Shown one piece after another: positions 23,328-31,980 of a DNA stretch of 58,076 bases (position 1 is the first letter of the stretch; every line of letters begins with the position of its first letter). Source of the DNA: Erysipelotrichaceae bacterium (GTDB taxonomy: Bacteria > Bacillota_I > Bacilli_A > RFN20 > CAG-449); NCBI GenBank assembly GCA_015059095.1, contig SVBA01000011.1, forward strand, positions 1 through 58,076, read 5' to 3'. The position numbers and the translations under genes were made by a program. The notes beneath the pieces were generated by a model that searched no databases, was not told the origin of the DNA, and saw nothing but the letters and a program-made list of their open reading frames with translations.

Positions 23328-24905
23328 TTACTCCTTTTCATATAAAGAAGGGGTAATGAAATTAATCTTTATTTCTTCACTGATATTTTTAATGAAGAAT
23401 CGATAAAAATTATTTCGCTTATTAACTTCAATTTCACTTAGACCTCTTCTTAAATTTTTATCAAAATAATTTGAATTAATATTTGTTGAAAAACCATCTA
23501 AACCTGCAAGAGTTATTGAATTTGCTTTTAAAAAACAAGCGAGTTTTAAGGCAAAAACGGCACTTGAATCGAAAATAGTATCATTATATTTTTCAATCCA
23601 ATTTTTATAGTTAATTACTAAATCGTTATCAGTAGTGATGTTTGAAGAAATAAGCAAATTTTTATTAGATTTTAATTTTTCATATACCTCATCGCGATTA
23701 ATTAATATTAAATCTGATTTTAAAAAAGGGACTTCAAAATTCAAACTGATTATAAATTTATTTTTACTTGCGCTTATAATTTCATAACTATAGTCATTAA
23801 TAGATTTTCCTGGCCCAATTATTAAAACATCTTTTCCACTTATTAATTTACTTAATTTTGAGATTGTTTCAGTTTCATCAAAAAGATTTTCTTCATTATA
23901 TTCCTTGTATATTTTTTCGGCATAATCTCTATCAAATGATATTTTTTTATTTTCATCTAATCGTGATAACAATTCATTTATTTTGCTAATAGGTAACATA
24001 TGTTTATTATAATAATGCGAAGCATAGCTAGGAGTACAATGATTAACACTAGATAAATAATATTCAACAGAATAACCCCAACGATATTCATTATGGATTG
24101 GTTTAATTACTGTATCTATAATTTCTAATAATGGGGAAATGTTGTACTTTGTATGGCTCATTATATTAATATGTTCTAGTAATAATTCGGTATTTAGGTT
24201 GCCTGCTCCTTTACCCATTCCCATTATTGATGAGTCTAACATAATATTACGTTTTGTAGGATAGTTTAAAAAAGAAATTGCATTACTATATGATAGTTGA
24301 AGATTATTATGAGAGTGGAAGCCAAGTGTAATACTGTCTAATAAATAAGTATCAAAAATTTTTATTTTATCTAATAAATCTTGGTTTCTCATTTCACCAA
24401 AGCTATCTACTATATAAATACCTTGTATATTTGGTAATTTTTCATTTATATAATAAATGAAATCGATGAGCTCATCATTATTGTAACGCATTGTCAACAT
24501 TGGTTGAATAAAGCACTCATATCCAAGTTCTATTATTTTCAAGCAAGATTCAAGTATATTAAATCTATCTTTTTTATGGAAACAAAAACGTATTCCATCA
24601 ATACCTTGAGGAGTTCTTTTTTCTAATTTATTAACATCAAATTTTCCATAGTCAATCATTGCAACATATTTAATATTATTTTTTTTATTAATTAAAAAAT
24701 TTTGGTAAATACATTTTTCATTTAAAAATTGAGTTCTATTATCAATAGATCCCTTTTTTTCATCTAAATAACCTAGTTCTATATAATCAATAGAGGAATT
24801 TTCTAATGATTCTAAAATTTTATTCATGTAATCTATACCAAAATTGAAATCATTAACACATCCGCCGTCTCTTAATGTAACATCTAAAATTTTTAATCTT
24901 TCCAT
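23328..24905 (-). CDS. HMGL-type aldolase fused to a DUF115-like domain
   Basis: A 525-residue protein. Residues 1-300 are an HMGL-like pyruvate aldolase domain (family of 4-hydroxy-2-oxovalerate aldolase and homocitrate synthase): LDVTLRDGG at the start and metal-binding GFHSHNNLQLSYSNA. Residues 350-525, with VLIIGPGKSINDY and SITLAGLDGF, resemble MptE/DUF115-like domains. Such fused aldolases occur in surface-glycan clusters, and the neighbours (CMP-sugar synthetase, KdsC-type phosphatase, DUF115 protein) agree. A plausible role is joining pyruvate to an aldehyde sugar to give an ulosonic acid; this is inference. Confidence 0.75.
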   Translation of the reverse strand: MERLKILDVTLRDGGCVNDFNFGIDYMNKILESLENSSIDYIELGYLDEKKGSIDNRTQFLNEKCIYQNFLINKKNNIKYVAMIDYGKFDVNKLEKRTPQGIDGIRFCFHKKDRFNILESCLKIIELGYECFIQPMLTMRYNNDELIDFIYYINEKLPNIQGIYIVDSFGEMRNQDLLDKIKIFDTYLLDSITLGFHSHNNLQLSYSNAISFLNYPTKRNIMLDSSIMGMGKGAGNLNTELLLEHINIMSHTKYNISPLLEIIDTVIKPIHNEYRWGYSVEYYLSSVNHCTPSYASHYYNKHMLPISKINELLSRLDENKKISFDRDYAEKIYKEYNEENLFDETETISKLSKLISGKDVLIIGPGKSINDYSYEIISASKNKFIISLNFEVPFLKSDLILINRDEVYEKLKSNKNLLISSNITTDNDLVINYKNWIEKYNDTIFDSSAVFALKLACFLKANSITLAGLDGFSTNINSNYFDKNLRRGLSEIEVNKRNNFYRFFIKNISEEIKINFITPSLYEKE

Positions 24906-24914
24906 TTAATTCTC

Positions 24915-25559
24915 CTAAAATTTTACATTTAATAATGCTTCTGCTAGATAAAAATCTTCTGGGTTATTAATGTCCACAGATTCTTTATAGTTTACAAGTT
25001 TTATGTAAGGATTATTACCAATTCTTCTTTTTAGATTAGTAAAAACTGACTTTTTGAAAACATAGATTCCACTTGTTTCACGAAAAATTGGCTTTAAATC
25101 TTGACTACGAGGAAGATTAGATGGATCAAAATTTAAAGGCTTATTATCTACCCATAAAAAATCTTGAATAGAAACTGCGCAAAAACTAGAATCATATTCT
25201 TTGTTGATAACTGCATTGATACATTCTTTCATTGTATCTACGCTTACAAAAGGAGCAGTTGCATGCATAAAAACATAAACGTCTGCATCTATTTGATTCA
25301 TAAACGATTCGAAAATTTGAGTGAAATTAGATGTTGGTAAATCTAGTTTACTATCTCTTTTTAAAAAATTGACTCCTTTAGGAAGATAATTTATTATTTC
25401 TTCGTTAGAACAATAAACATATATTTTATCACATAAAGAAGTTTCTACTAGATTATCTAAAGCGTATTGCAACAAAGGTTTATTACCTAATAGTTTGGTA
25501 TTTTTGCCTGGTAAACGCTCATTTTGTAATTTTATAGGCATAATTCCTACTATTTTCAT
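24915..25559 (-). CDS. Acylneuraminate cytidylyltransferase-family CMP-sugar synthetase
   Basis: A 214-residue nucleotidyltransferase of the NeuA/KdsB type, which activates an ulosonic acid with CTP. The N-terminal GIMPIKLQNERLPGKNTKLL carries the nucleotide-binding Arg/Lys residues, MHATAPFV corresponds to the usual LQPTSPL stretch, and DINNPEDFYLAEALL is the typical C-terminus. Its ATG overlaps the stop of the DUF115 gene (TAATG junction). The sugar cannot be read from the sequence: neuraminate, legionaminate, pseudaminate and Kdo-like acids all remain possible. Confidence 0.82.
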   Translation of the reverse strand: MKIVGIMPIKLQNERLPGKNTKLLGNKPLLQYALDNLVETSLCDKIYVYCSNEEIINYLPKGVNFLKRDSKLDLPTSNFTQIFESFMNQIDADVYVFMHATAPFVSVDTMKECINAVINKEYDSSFCAVSIQDFLWVDNKPLNFDPSNLPRSQDLKPIFRETSGIYVFKKSVFTNLKRRIGNNPYIKLVNYKESVDINNPEDFYLAEALLNVKF

Positions 25560-26263
25560 TATTTTTCCTCCTTATTTAATGCTTGTTCTAGAGAAACACG
25601 AGGGAATAATTCTAACATTCCTCCGCGAGTGGAATTAAAAACATGCATCTTGGTACTAGGTAAATGCTTTTTTATTGAACGCCATGCTTTTAATACGTGA
25701 TTGCCTGCATTTTTTGAAATTTTTACTTTAGGAATATATCCAGCTACTTCTGAATGTTGATTTGGAAGAGAATAGTTACAATCCGCTCCAATAACATAGA
25801 CGTCTTTAAATCCCATATAATTTGCAATTTGCATTACAGCATAGACACAACTTGGTGCATCGGCAATTCCTTTATTGATATCATTACTCCATCCTAAAGT
25901 TGTTCTTCCACCAGTAATAAAATTAATAAAATGATGAAAATATAATGATTTAAATGGAAGAGCATTTTTCTTTTTTATTTGAGTGCCGATACCATTTCTT
26001 GAATAGAAAATAGGAGAAGATAAATCGGAATTTTCAAGTTCTTTGCCAATACTTTGATAGACTAATTTGTCTGTCATAACATAATAGTTTGGACGCCAAG
26101 AAGTTTTAGAAAATAATTTAATACACGAATTAACTGCAAAGGTAACTTCGTTTTTTAGTAAATTAACATCACTAAGAGTAAGACTAGGTCCAGTCAAAAT
26201 AACAAAGCATCTTTCTCCTCTATGAATATCTTTAAATTTAGTAAAATCGCAATATTTTTTCAT
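25559..26263 (-). CDS. DUF115/MptE-like protein
   Basis: A 234-residue protein with the DUF115 (6-hydroxymethylpterin pyrophosphokinase MptE-like / Maf) pattern: ERCFVILTGPSL, FAVNSCIKL, and YMGFKDVYVIGADCNY. In motility-associated Maf proteins this domain belongs to transferases that attach nonulosonic acids to surface proteins. That makes it a candidate acceptor-side enzyme for the CMP-sugar next door, though a non-enzymatic or other role is possible. It is eight nucleotides downstream of birA and shares a nucleotide with the CMP-sugar synthetase gene. Confidence 0.7.
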   Translation of the reverse strand: MKKYCDFTKFKDIHRGERCFVILTGPSLTLSDVNLLKNEVTFAVNSCIKLFSKTSWRPNYYVMTDKLVYQSIGKELENSDLSSPIFYSRNGIGTQIKKKNALPFKSLYFHHFINFITGGRTTLGWSNDINKGIADAPSCVYAVMQIANYMGFKDVYVIGADCNYSLPNQHSEVAGYIPKVKISKNAGNHVLKAWRSIKKHLPSTKMHVFNSTRGGMLELFPRVSLEQALNKEEK

Positions 26264-26271
26264 ATAGTCTC

Positions 26272-26979
26272 CTAATCTTTATGGAAAGATATTTCTCCTG
26301 TCGAAACCTCAATCAACTCATTATTGCATTCAACTAGTAAATGATTGTTATTAAGTATTTTTAAAACTTTTACTAATTGTTTATTAGATCCAATAGTGGC
26401 GTAGGTTTCTTTATTTAAAAGATAATTGTTTTTGTTAATTATTTCAATATGTTTTAGACTTCCATTTTTAAATAGTTCAACATTTTTTAACAAATTGTTA
26501 ATAATTTCTAACATTATATCCTCGATATTAGTTTTTAAATTATTTTCTAGATAGATAGATGTAGCATTTAAACTATCATCAAAATGTTCATTATTTACAT
26601 TTAATCCAATCCCTAAAATTAATCCTTCCATTTTAGTAGATATCCTACTTTCTAACAAAATCCCACATATTTTTTTGTTATTTACTATAATATCATTAGG
26701 CCATTTGATGGATACATTATTTATTTTTTTTGAAAGTACTTCAAAAAGAGAAACGGCACTAATTAATGAAAGACTTTCATAATTTTTATATAAAAAGTCA
26801 TCCTTAAAAATAATGGAAAAGGTAAGACTATCTTTAGTAGAACACCAACTTCTAGAAATTCTACCATGTCCATTTGTTTGGTTAAATGTAAAAACCACAT
26901 CATGATTGATATGCTCATTGATATGGTCTTTTAAATAACTATTTGTAGATTGAAGTGTATCAAATTTAAATATTCTCAT
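26272..26979 (-). CDS. birA: Biotin-protein ligase, no DNA-binding domain
   Basis: A 235-residue class I biotin ligase that joins biotin to the carrier lysine through biotinyl-AMP. FDTLQSTNSYL, TNGHGRISRSW, SIKWPNDIIVNNKKICGILLE and GIGLNVN are all present. It lacks the N-terminal helix-turn-helix of repressor-type BirA. The ATG at 26979 is chosen as the family start, four nucleotides after the carrier stop and without a clear ribosome site, so it probably relies on coupling. The neighbouring carrier protein is the obvious substrate. Confidence 0.9.
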   Translation of the reverse strand: MRIFKFDTLQSTNSYLKDHINEHINHDVVFTFNQTNGHGRISRSWCSTKDSLTFSIIFKDDFLYKNYESLSLISAVSLFEVLSKKINNVSIKWPNDIIVNNKKICGILLESRISTKMEGLILGIGLNVNNEHFDDSLNATSIYLENNLKTNIEDIMLEIINNLLKNVELFKNGSLKHIEIINKNNYLLNKETYATIGSNKQLVKVLKILNNNHLLVECNNELIEVSTGEISFHKD

Positions 26980-26983
26980 TATA

Positions 26984-27322
26984 TTAACCAATGATAAATA
27001 AAGGATCTTTATTTGCAACAGTGTCGCCTTTATTTACTCTTACTTGTTTAATTGTACCGTCTACTAAAGCAGTGACTTCGTTTTCAAGTTTCATGGCTTC
27101 AATAACACATAATACATCGCCTTTTTTGATAGAAGAACCTACAGTAACTTTTACATCTAATACTTTACCACCGATTGGAGCTAAAAATGGTTCGCCGTCT
27201 CCATTATTAGTTGTTTGAGAACTAGTAACTTCTTTTGGAGAAATTGTTCCGCTTGTTTCAGAAACAGCTTCTAATTCTACTTCATATAATTTTCCATTAA
27301 CTTTTACACGATATAATTTCAT
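26984..27322 (-). CDS. Biotin carboxyl carrier protein of the OAD complex
   Basis: A 112-residue biotinyl-domain protein. The C-terminal 75 residues are the lipoyl/biotinyl beta-barrel with EAMKLENEV, whose Lys is biotinylated. The N-terminal strand YRVKVNGKLYEVEL and a short Ser/Thr linker complete it. It carries CO2 between OadA and the membrane subunit. GGAGA precedes the ATG. It sits between the oadG-like and birA genes. Confidence 0.92.
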   Translation of the reverse strand: MKLYRVKVNGKLYEVELEAVSETSGTISPKEVTSSQTTNNGDGEPFLAPIGGKVLDVKVTVGSSIKKGDVLCVIEAMKLENEVTALVDGTIKQVRVNKGDTVANKDPLFIIG

Positions 27323-27336
27323 ATGTATTAATCTCC

Positions 27337-27639
27337 TTATTTAATCTTGTTGACGCTTACTAATCTAACGTCTTCTTTAATTTCGTTTCTAAAATCAATT
27401 GTTGCTACTAAAACTGCAGCCATCATATCATCATCTTCTATATTTGTATTTCTTGGTCTATTAATAACTGGGGAAGAAACATTTTCTACTTTTTTTGTTT
27501 CTTTTTTTGAACCATCCATTAACTTTGATAAAAAGTATGCTCCAAAAATTATTCCACCGATTACTACAAATACAATAATGACACATAAGATTGTGAAGAA
27601 AATTCCTTCACCCATTCCCATATTTGTTGCTAATAACAT
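27337..27639 (-). CDS. OadG-like sodium-pump decarboxylase gamma subunit
   Basis: A 100-residue protein with one transmembrane helix (about residues 13-38, GIFFTILCVIIVFVVIGGIIFG), a charged linker, and a short C-terminal DDDMMAAVLVATIDF segment typical of OadG-like proteins, which anchor the OAD complex. AGGAG precedes the ATG. It lies ten nucleotides downstream of oadA. Confidence 0.8.
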   Translation of the reverse strand: MLLATNMGMGEGIFFTILCVIIVFVVIGGIIFGAYFLSKLMDGSKKETKKVENVSSPVINRPRNTNIEDDDMMAAVLVATIDFRNEIKEDVRLVSVNKIK

Positions 27640-27648
27640 ATTTTACTC

Positions 27649-29031
27649 CTAACCGATGATTAAGTTGAATTCTTCAACCTCTTCAGCTTTATTTTGATTA
27701 TTTCTTTTTGTCATAAAGTCTACAGCCACTTTTTCAAATAGTGCTAATGAAAGAACATCTTCATCTGACCTAGCTAAGTCTTTATACTTTTCTTTTAATG
27801 ATTCGAACTCAGGAGAAAGCAAATCAGCAGGACGACATGTAATAACTTCATCGTCACCAATTATTTTTCTTTTAATTTCTTCATTAATTTCTGCTGGTGC
27901 TTGACCATATCTTCCATGTAGATATTCATTAATTTCTTTTGGAACCATTTTGTATCTTTGTCCAGAAATAACATTTAAAACAGCTTGAGTTCCAACCATT
28001 TGAGATAATGGGGTAACTAACGGAGGATAACCCATATCTTTTCTAACATTTGGAATTTCTTTTAACACGTCTTCAAACTTATCCATTGCATTTTGATCGC
28101 TTAATTGTTTTATTAAGTTTGATAGCATTCCACCAGGTACTTGATATTTTAGGATATTAGGGTTAACACTTAAAGACTTGGCATTGAGCAAACCATTACC
28201 TAAATACTTATCTTTAATTTTTGTTAATAAAGATTCCGCTTTATTTAATGCTTCAATATTTAATTTTGGATCATATTTTGTTCCTTTATAACAAGAATTA
28301 AATGCCTGAGTTGAAGGTTGAGCAGTGCCATTTGATAAAGGTGAAACACCACAGTCAATAATGTCACATCCTGCTTCAATTGCTTTAGCATATGTCATTT
28401 CACATACACCTGCAGTACAGTGTGAATGCAATTCAATAGGTAATTTAGTATTTTTCTTAAGTGCTTTAATTAGTGTGTATGCATCTTCTGGAAGTAAAAC
28501 GCCGGCCATATCTTTAATACATAAGGAATCTGCACCTAACTCTTCAATATCCTTAGCTAGTTGAACATAATATTCAATTGTGTGAACAGGGGAAGTAGTG
28601 TAAGAAAGTGCAATTTGAACATGACCACCATATTTTTTTGTAGATAGTACAGCTTGTTTTAGATTTCTAATATCATTTAAAGCATCAAATACACGAATTA
28701 TATCAATTCCATTTTCAATTGATTTTTTACAAAACATATCAACAACATCATCAGAATAATGACGATATCCTAAAATGTTTTGACCTCTAAATAACATTTG
28801 TAATTTTGTCTTTTTACAAACTTTACGAATTTCACGTAATCTTTCCCATGGATCTTCATTTAAGAATCTTAAGCAAGAATCAAATGTTGCGCCTCCCCAA
28901 ACTTCTAAAGCATGAAATCCAGCGTCATCTAATTCTTTAGCAACCGATACAACTTCTTCGGTTGTCATTCTAGTAGCAAATAAAGATTGATGACCATCAC
29001 GAAGACTAGTTTCTACGATTTTTACACCCAT
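27649..29031 (-). CDS. oadA: Oxaloacetate decarboxylase alpha subunit (carboxyltransferase)
   Basis: A 460-residue carboxyltransferase domain of the OadA/pyruvate carboxylase type, which moves CO2 from oxaloacetate to biotin and releases pyruvate. TSLRDGHQSLFATRM, LFRGQNILGYRHY, SLCIKDMAGVL and the metal-binding HSHCTAG are visible. The biotin domain is encoded separately downstream. AGGAG precedes the ATG. The leader contains a 19-nt palindrome. No beta (Na+-pumping) subunit gene is in the window. Confidence 0.92.
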   Translation of the reverse strand: MGVKIVETSLRDGHQSLFATRMTTEEVVSVAKELDDAGFHALEVWGGATFDSCLRFLNEDPWERLREIRKVCKKTKLQMLFRGQNILGYRHYSDDVVDMFCKKSIENGIDIIRVFDALNDIRNLKQAVLSTKKYGGHVQIALSYTTSPVHTIEYYVQLAKDIEELGADSLCIKDMAGVLLPEDAYTLIKALKKNTKLPIELHSHCTAGVCEMTYAKAIEAGCDIIDCGVSPLSNGTAQPSTQAFNSCYKGTKYDPKLNIEALNKAESLLTKIKDKYLGNGLLNAKSLSVNPNILKYQVPGGMLSNLIKQLSDQNAMDKFEDVLKEIPNVRKDMGYPPLVTPLSQMVGTQAVLNVISGQRYKMVPKEINEYLHGRYGQAPAEINEEIKRKIIGDDEVITCRPADLLSPEFESLKEKYKDLARSDEDVLSLALFEKVAVDFMTKRNNQNKAEEVEEFNLIIG

Positions 29032-29057
29032 AATTTTTCATCTCCTTAATTTTTATG

Positions 29058-29076
29058 TTGTTATCTAAGATAACAA
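29058..29076 (-). promoter_or_regulatory. Palindrome in the oadA leader, possible operator
   Basis: Perfect inverted repeat TTGTTATCT-A-AGATAACAA, 27 nt upstream of oadA. A second short inverted repeat, ATGAAT-TTAT-ATTCAT, lies at 29081-29096. Half-sites TTGTTA/TAACAA resemble those of Rex-type redox repressors, but the spacing is 7 rather than 6 nt. Confidence 0.4.
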
Positions 29077-29287
29077 TTTCATGAATTTATATTCATAAAC
29101 ATTATGAATAATTTAAACTCAAAATCAAATCAATTCTATCACAATTAATTTCTAATAATCAATAAATCAGTAAAAAAATATTGATAATAATTTAAAAAAA
29201 TATAAATCTTTATTATTTTATGAAAAAGTGATTTAAATATAACTATTTAAAATATGATGTTGTATAATTTAAACGGATGGTGAAATT

Positions 29288-29821
29288 ATGGAAATAAAAA
29301 ATACAACAACATTTTCTAAAGAAGGATATTTTAGTTTAAATAAAGCATTGCAAGATAAAATTATTATTCCTGTTGTAGCGATTGAATTAGTTCTTTTAGC
29401 ATTTGCTTTATTTTTATTAATTGGAGAACATGATTATCTCAAATCAGGAATTTTAGGATTATTAATGATAATATATCCTTTTGTTTTATTACTCATTATG
29501 AATCTACAGGTTAAAAGAAATTACAATATTAATAAAGTAGTATACGATACAATGACATATGATTACTTGTTTACAGATGAAAAATTATTCGTTACATTAC
29601 ATCAAAAAGAACATGAAAGTAAAGGACATATTACTTATAGAGCGATGTATAAAGTAATTGATACTCCTAAATTTTTGTTTATTTTTATATCATCTAATCA
29701 AGCTTATTTGATTCAAAAAGATAGATTTGAATCTATTGAAAAATATGAAAAAGTGATTGAAAGAATCAAAAAAGAAAATGTAAAGTATAAATTCAAAAAA
29801 ATTAAAGTAAAAGCAAATTAG
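29288..29821 (+). CDS. YcxB-like membrane protein
   Basis: A 177-residue protein with two transmembrane helices (about residues 28-48 and 55-73) and a cytosolic C-terminus in which a beta-rich segment with YKVIDTPKFLFIFISSNQAYLIQKDRF resembles the YcxB C-terminal domain. Function unknown. The ATG follows GGATGGTGA, and TATAAT lies at 29263-29268. It is ten nucleotides upstream of the M20 peptidase gene and likely cotranscribed. Confidence 0.6.
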   Translation: MEIKNTTTFSKEGYFSLNKALQDKIIIPVVAIELVLLAFALFLLIGEHDYLKSGILGLLMIIYPFVLLLIMNLQVKRNYNINKVVYDTMTYDYLFTDEKLFVTLHQKEHESKGHITYRAMYKVIDTPKFLFIFISSNQAYLIQKDRFESIEKYEKVIERIKKENVKYKFKKIKVKAN

Positions 29822-29831
29822 GAGGTAGATT

Positions 29832-31268
29832 ATGCCAGAATTATTATATGTATTAGGAGGATTAGTAGTATTACTAATAATAGTAATATTAGTTAAGACG
29901 TTAACATTTAAAGATAAAACGAATTTCAAAACTCAAGGTCAAGATATACAATGGGAAAAAGATGACATTGTATATAAATTAGGAGAATTAATCAAAATTC
30001 CTACCATTTCATATGAAGACACGTCTTTAATAGATTTTACTCAATATGAAAGATATATTGAAAAAGTTAAAGAATTATATCCTAATGTGTTCAAGTATTG
30101 TGAATATGAACAAACAAAAGATTACGCATTAATTTTTAAATTAAAAGGTGAATCAAGCGAAAAGCCAACAGTGTTAATGGCGCATTATGATGTAGTTCCA
30201 GTTACTGAAGGATGGGAACATGATCCTTTCTTAGGTGAAGTAGTAGATGGATATTTATATGGAAGAGGAACACTAGATACTAAGAATACTATGGCGTGTG
30301 TTTTATCTAGTTTAGAAACAGCATTAGAAAAAGGTTATGTTCCAAAAAATGATTTATATTTAACATTTGGTAGTAACGAAGAAATCTGTGGCAATGCACA
30401 ATATGACATAGTTCAAGAATTTGAAAAAAGAGGAATAAAACCTGCATTAGTTTTTGATGAAGGTGGCGGTGTACTTCAAAATGCATTCCCAGGTGTAACA
30501 AAAGATACTGCATTTTTAGGAGTAGTAGAAAAAGGAATGGTTAATTTCAAGTTATCTCTTGATGGTAATGGTGGTCACTCTTCAAGTCCAAGAAAAAATG
30601 GTCCTGCTATAAGAATGGCAAAGGCATTAGTTAGATTAGAAAAAAATCCTATGAAACCTAAAATAATAAAAACAGTGGATGAAACACTTAGAGTAATGGG
30701 AAAAAATGAGGTTTTTGGCTTAAAACTAGTATTTGCAAATATGTGGTTATTCAAACCATTGATTACAAAATTATTACCAGTATTAGGCTCTGATACTAGA
30801 GCGTTAGTTTCTTCTACTTTTGCTTTTACTATATTAAATGGTGGAAATCAAACTAATGTTATTCCAAATCATGTTGAAGCAAATGTTAATGTTAGATTAG
30901 CTCCTTTTAATTCAATAGATGATGTAGAAAAACATATTAGAAAAGTTATTAAAGATCATGATATAGTAATTACAAGAGGTTATCAATTCCAATGTACTAA
31001 AGAATGTTCATTTGAAAGTGAAGAATATAATATAGTTAAACAAACAGTATTAGAAACTTATCACGATACAATAGTTGCTCCATTTGTAATGATAGGTGGA
31101 ACAGATGCAAAACATTATTCTCAAATTTCTGATTGTGTAGTTCGTTTTTCTCCAATGAAAGTAAGTAATGAAGATAGAAAAGGTGTCCACGGATTAAATG
31201 AAAGAATCTCTGTTGAAGCATTAGAAAAATGCTTGGAATTCTATCAAAGATTATTACAAAAGATTTAA
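29832..31268 (+). CDS. M20-family metallopeptidase with N-terminal membrane anchor
   Basis: A 478-residue M20 dipeptidase/carboxypeptidase. The first ~25 residues form one membrane helix, as in carboxypeptidase S-like members. Metal and catalytic residues appear in LMAHYDVVPV, YGRGTLDTKN, FGSNEEICGN and FDEGGG, with the dimerisation domain after GNGGHSSSP. It probably releases amino acids from peptides at the membrane. AGGAGGT precedes the ATG. The convergent DUF5058 pair downstream may carry its products, which is inference from neighbourhood. Confidence 0.88.
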   Translation: MPELLYVLGGLVVLLIIVILVKTLTFKDKTNFKTQGQDIQWEKDDIVYKLGELIKIPTISYEDTSLIDFTQYERYIEKVKELYPNVFKYCEYEQTKDYALIFKLKGESSEKPTVLMAHYDVVPVTEGWEHDPFLGEVVDGYLYGRGTLDTKNTMACVLSSLETALEKGYVPKNDLYLTFGSNEEICGNAQYDIVQEFEKRGIKPALVFDEGGGVLQNAFPGVTKDTAFLGVVEKGMVNFKLSLDGNGGHSSSPRKNGPAIRMAKALVRLEKNPMKPKIIKTVDETLRVMGKNEVFGLKLVFANMWLFKPLITKLLPVLGSDTRALVSSTFAFTILNGGNQTNVIPNHVEANVNVRLAPFNSIDDVEKHIRKVIKDHDIVITRGYQFQCTKECSFESEEYNIVKQTVLETYHDTIVAPFVMIGGTDAKHYSQISDCVVRFSPMKVSNEDRKGVHGLNERISVEALEKCLEFYQRLLQKI

Positions 31269-31270
31269 AA

Positions 31271-31304
31271 AAAATCTCTAGCCAAATGGTTAGAGATTTT
31301 TATT
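31271..31304. terminator. Bidirectional terminator, M20 / DUF5058 unit
   Basis: AAAATCTCTAGCC (31271-31283) pairs with GGTTAGAGATTTT (31288-31300), AAAT loop, with flanking T-runs. Confidence 0.88.
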
Positions 31305-31313
31305 TGATAATTA

Positions 31314-31970
31314 TTATTGTACTTTCTTTTGTTCTCTTTTAAGTAAAAGATATGCTATAACTATTGAAATAATTGCGCAAACTGGAATAGTAATACCCGT
31401 ACCTTGTTTTAAGAAGAATGATAAAATAAATGCTATAATTAATGGGATAGGTACTAGTTTTAAATCTTTAATAAAATATTTATAAGCAAGTGCACCAAAT
31501 AAAGCAGTGAATGCTGCATCAAATGCAGGAACTAAATATTCATTTTGAAGAACTGGTTCTAATGGTTTTAATAAAGCAACCCCTAAAGCTAGGATAACTG
31601 TTGTAACTAAAGTAGAAACTGCAACTGAAATTGTAGAAATAATTTCGCCTTCTTTTGAACCATGTTTAACTCCAGCTTGTTCTCTAGCATTAACTGCACA
31701 AGGAACTTTTAAGTTTACTAAGTTACCGGTGAAGAAACCTAAATAAGTTCCACTAACACCTAGCATTGGAGAATATGTGATAACTTCAACAAACCCGCCG
31801 ATAATAAAAGTGATAAGAGGGAAAATACATTGTAATATAACTAAGAAATTAGGTAATACTTGTAAAATAATACACATTATTATAGGTATTAATACAATTA
31901 AGATAATAGCAAGTGCTAAGAAGATGCGACCATAGAAATGATCATCGATAACAAATTTTTTCTTTTCCAT
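31314..31970 (-). CDS. Small membrane protein partner of DUF5058
   Basis: A 218-residue hydrophobic protein with about six transmembrane segments and a loop, NLKVPCAVNAREQAGVKHGSKEGE, between helices 2 and 3 that looks conserved and charged. It lies ten nucleotides downstream of the DUF5058 gene. The pair looks like a two-subunit membrane transporter; the function is not established. Confidence 0.6.
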   Translation of the reverse strand: MEKKKFVIDDHFYGRIFLALAIILIVLIPIIMCIILQVLPNFLVILQCIFPLITFIIGGFVEVITYSPMLGVSGTYLGFFTGNLVNLKVPCAVNAREQAGVKHGSKEGEIISTISVAVSTLVTTVILALGVALLKPLEPVLQNEYLVPAFDAAFTALFGALAYKYFIKDLKLVPIPLIIAFILSFFLKQGTGITIPVCAIISIVIAYLLLKREQKKVQ

Positions 31971-31980
31971 AATCTACCTC

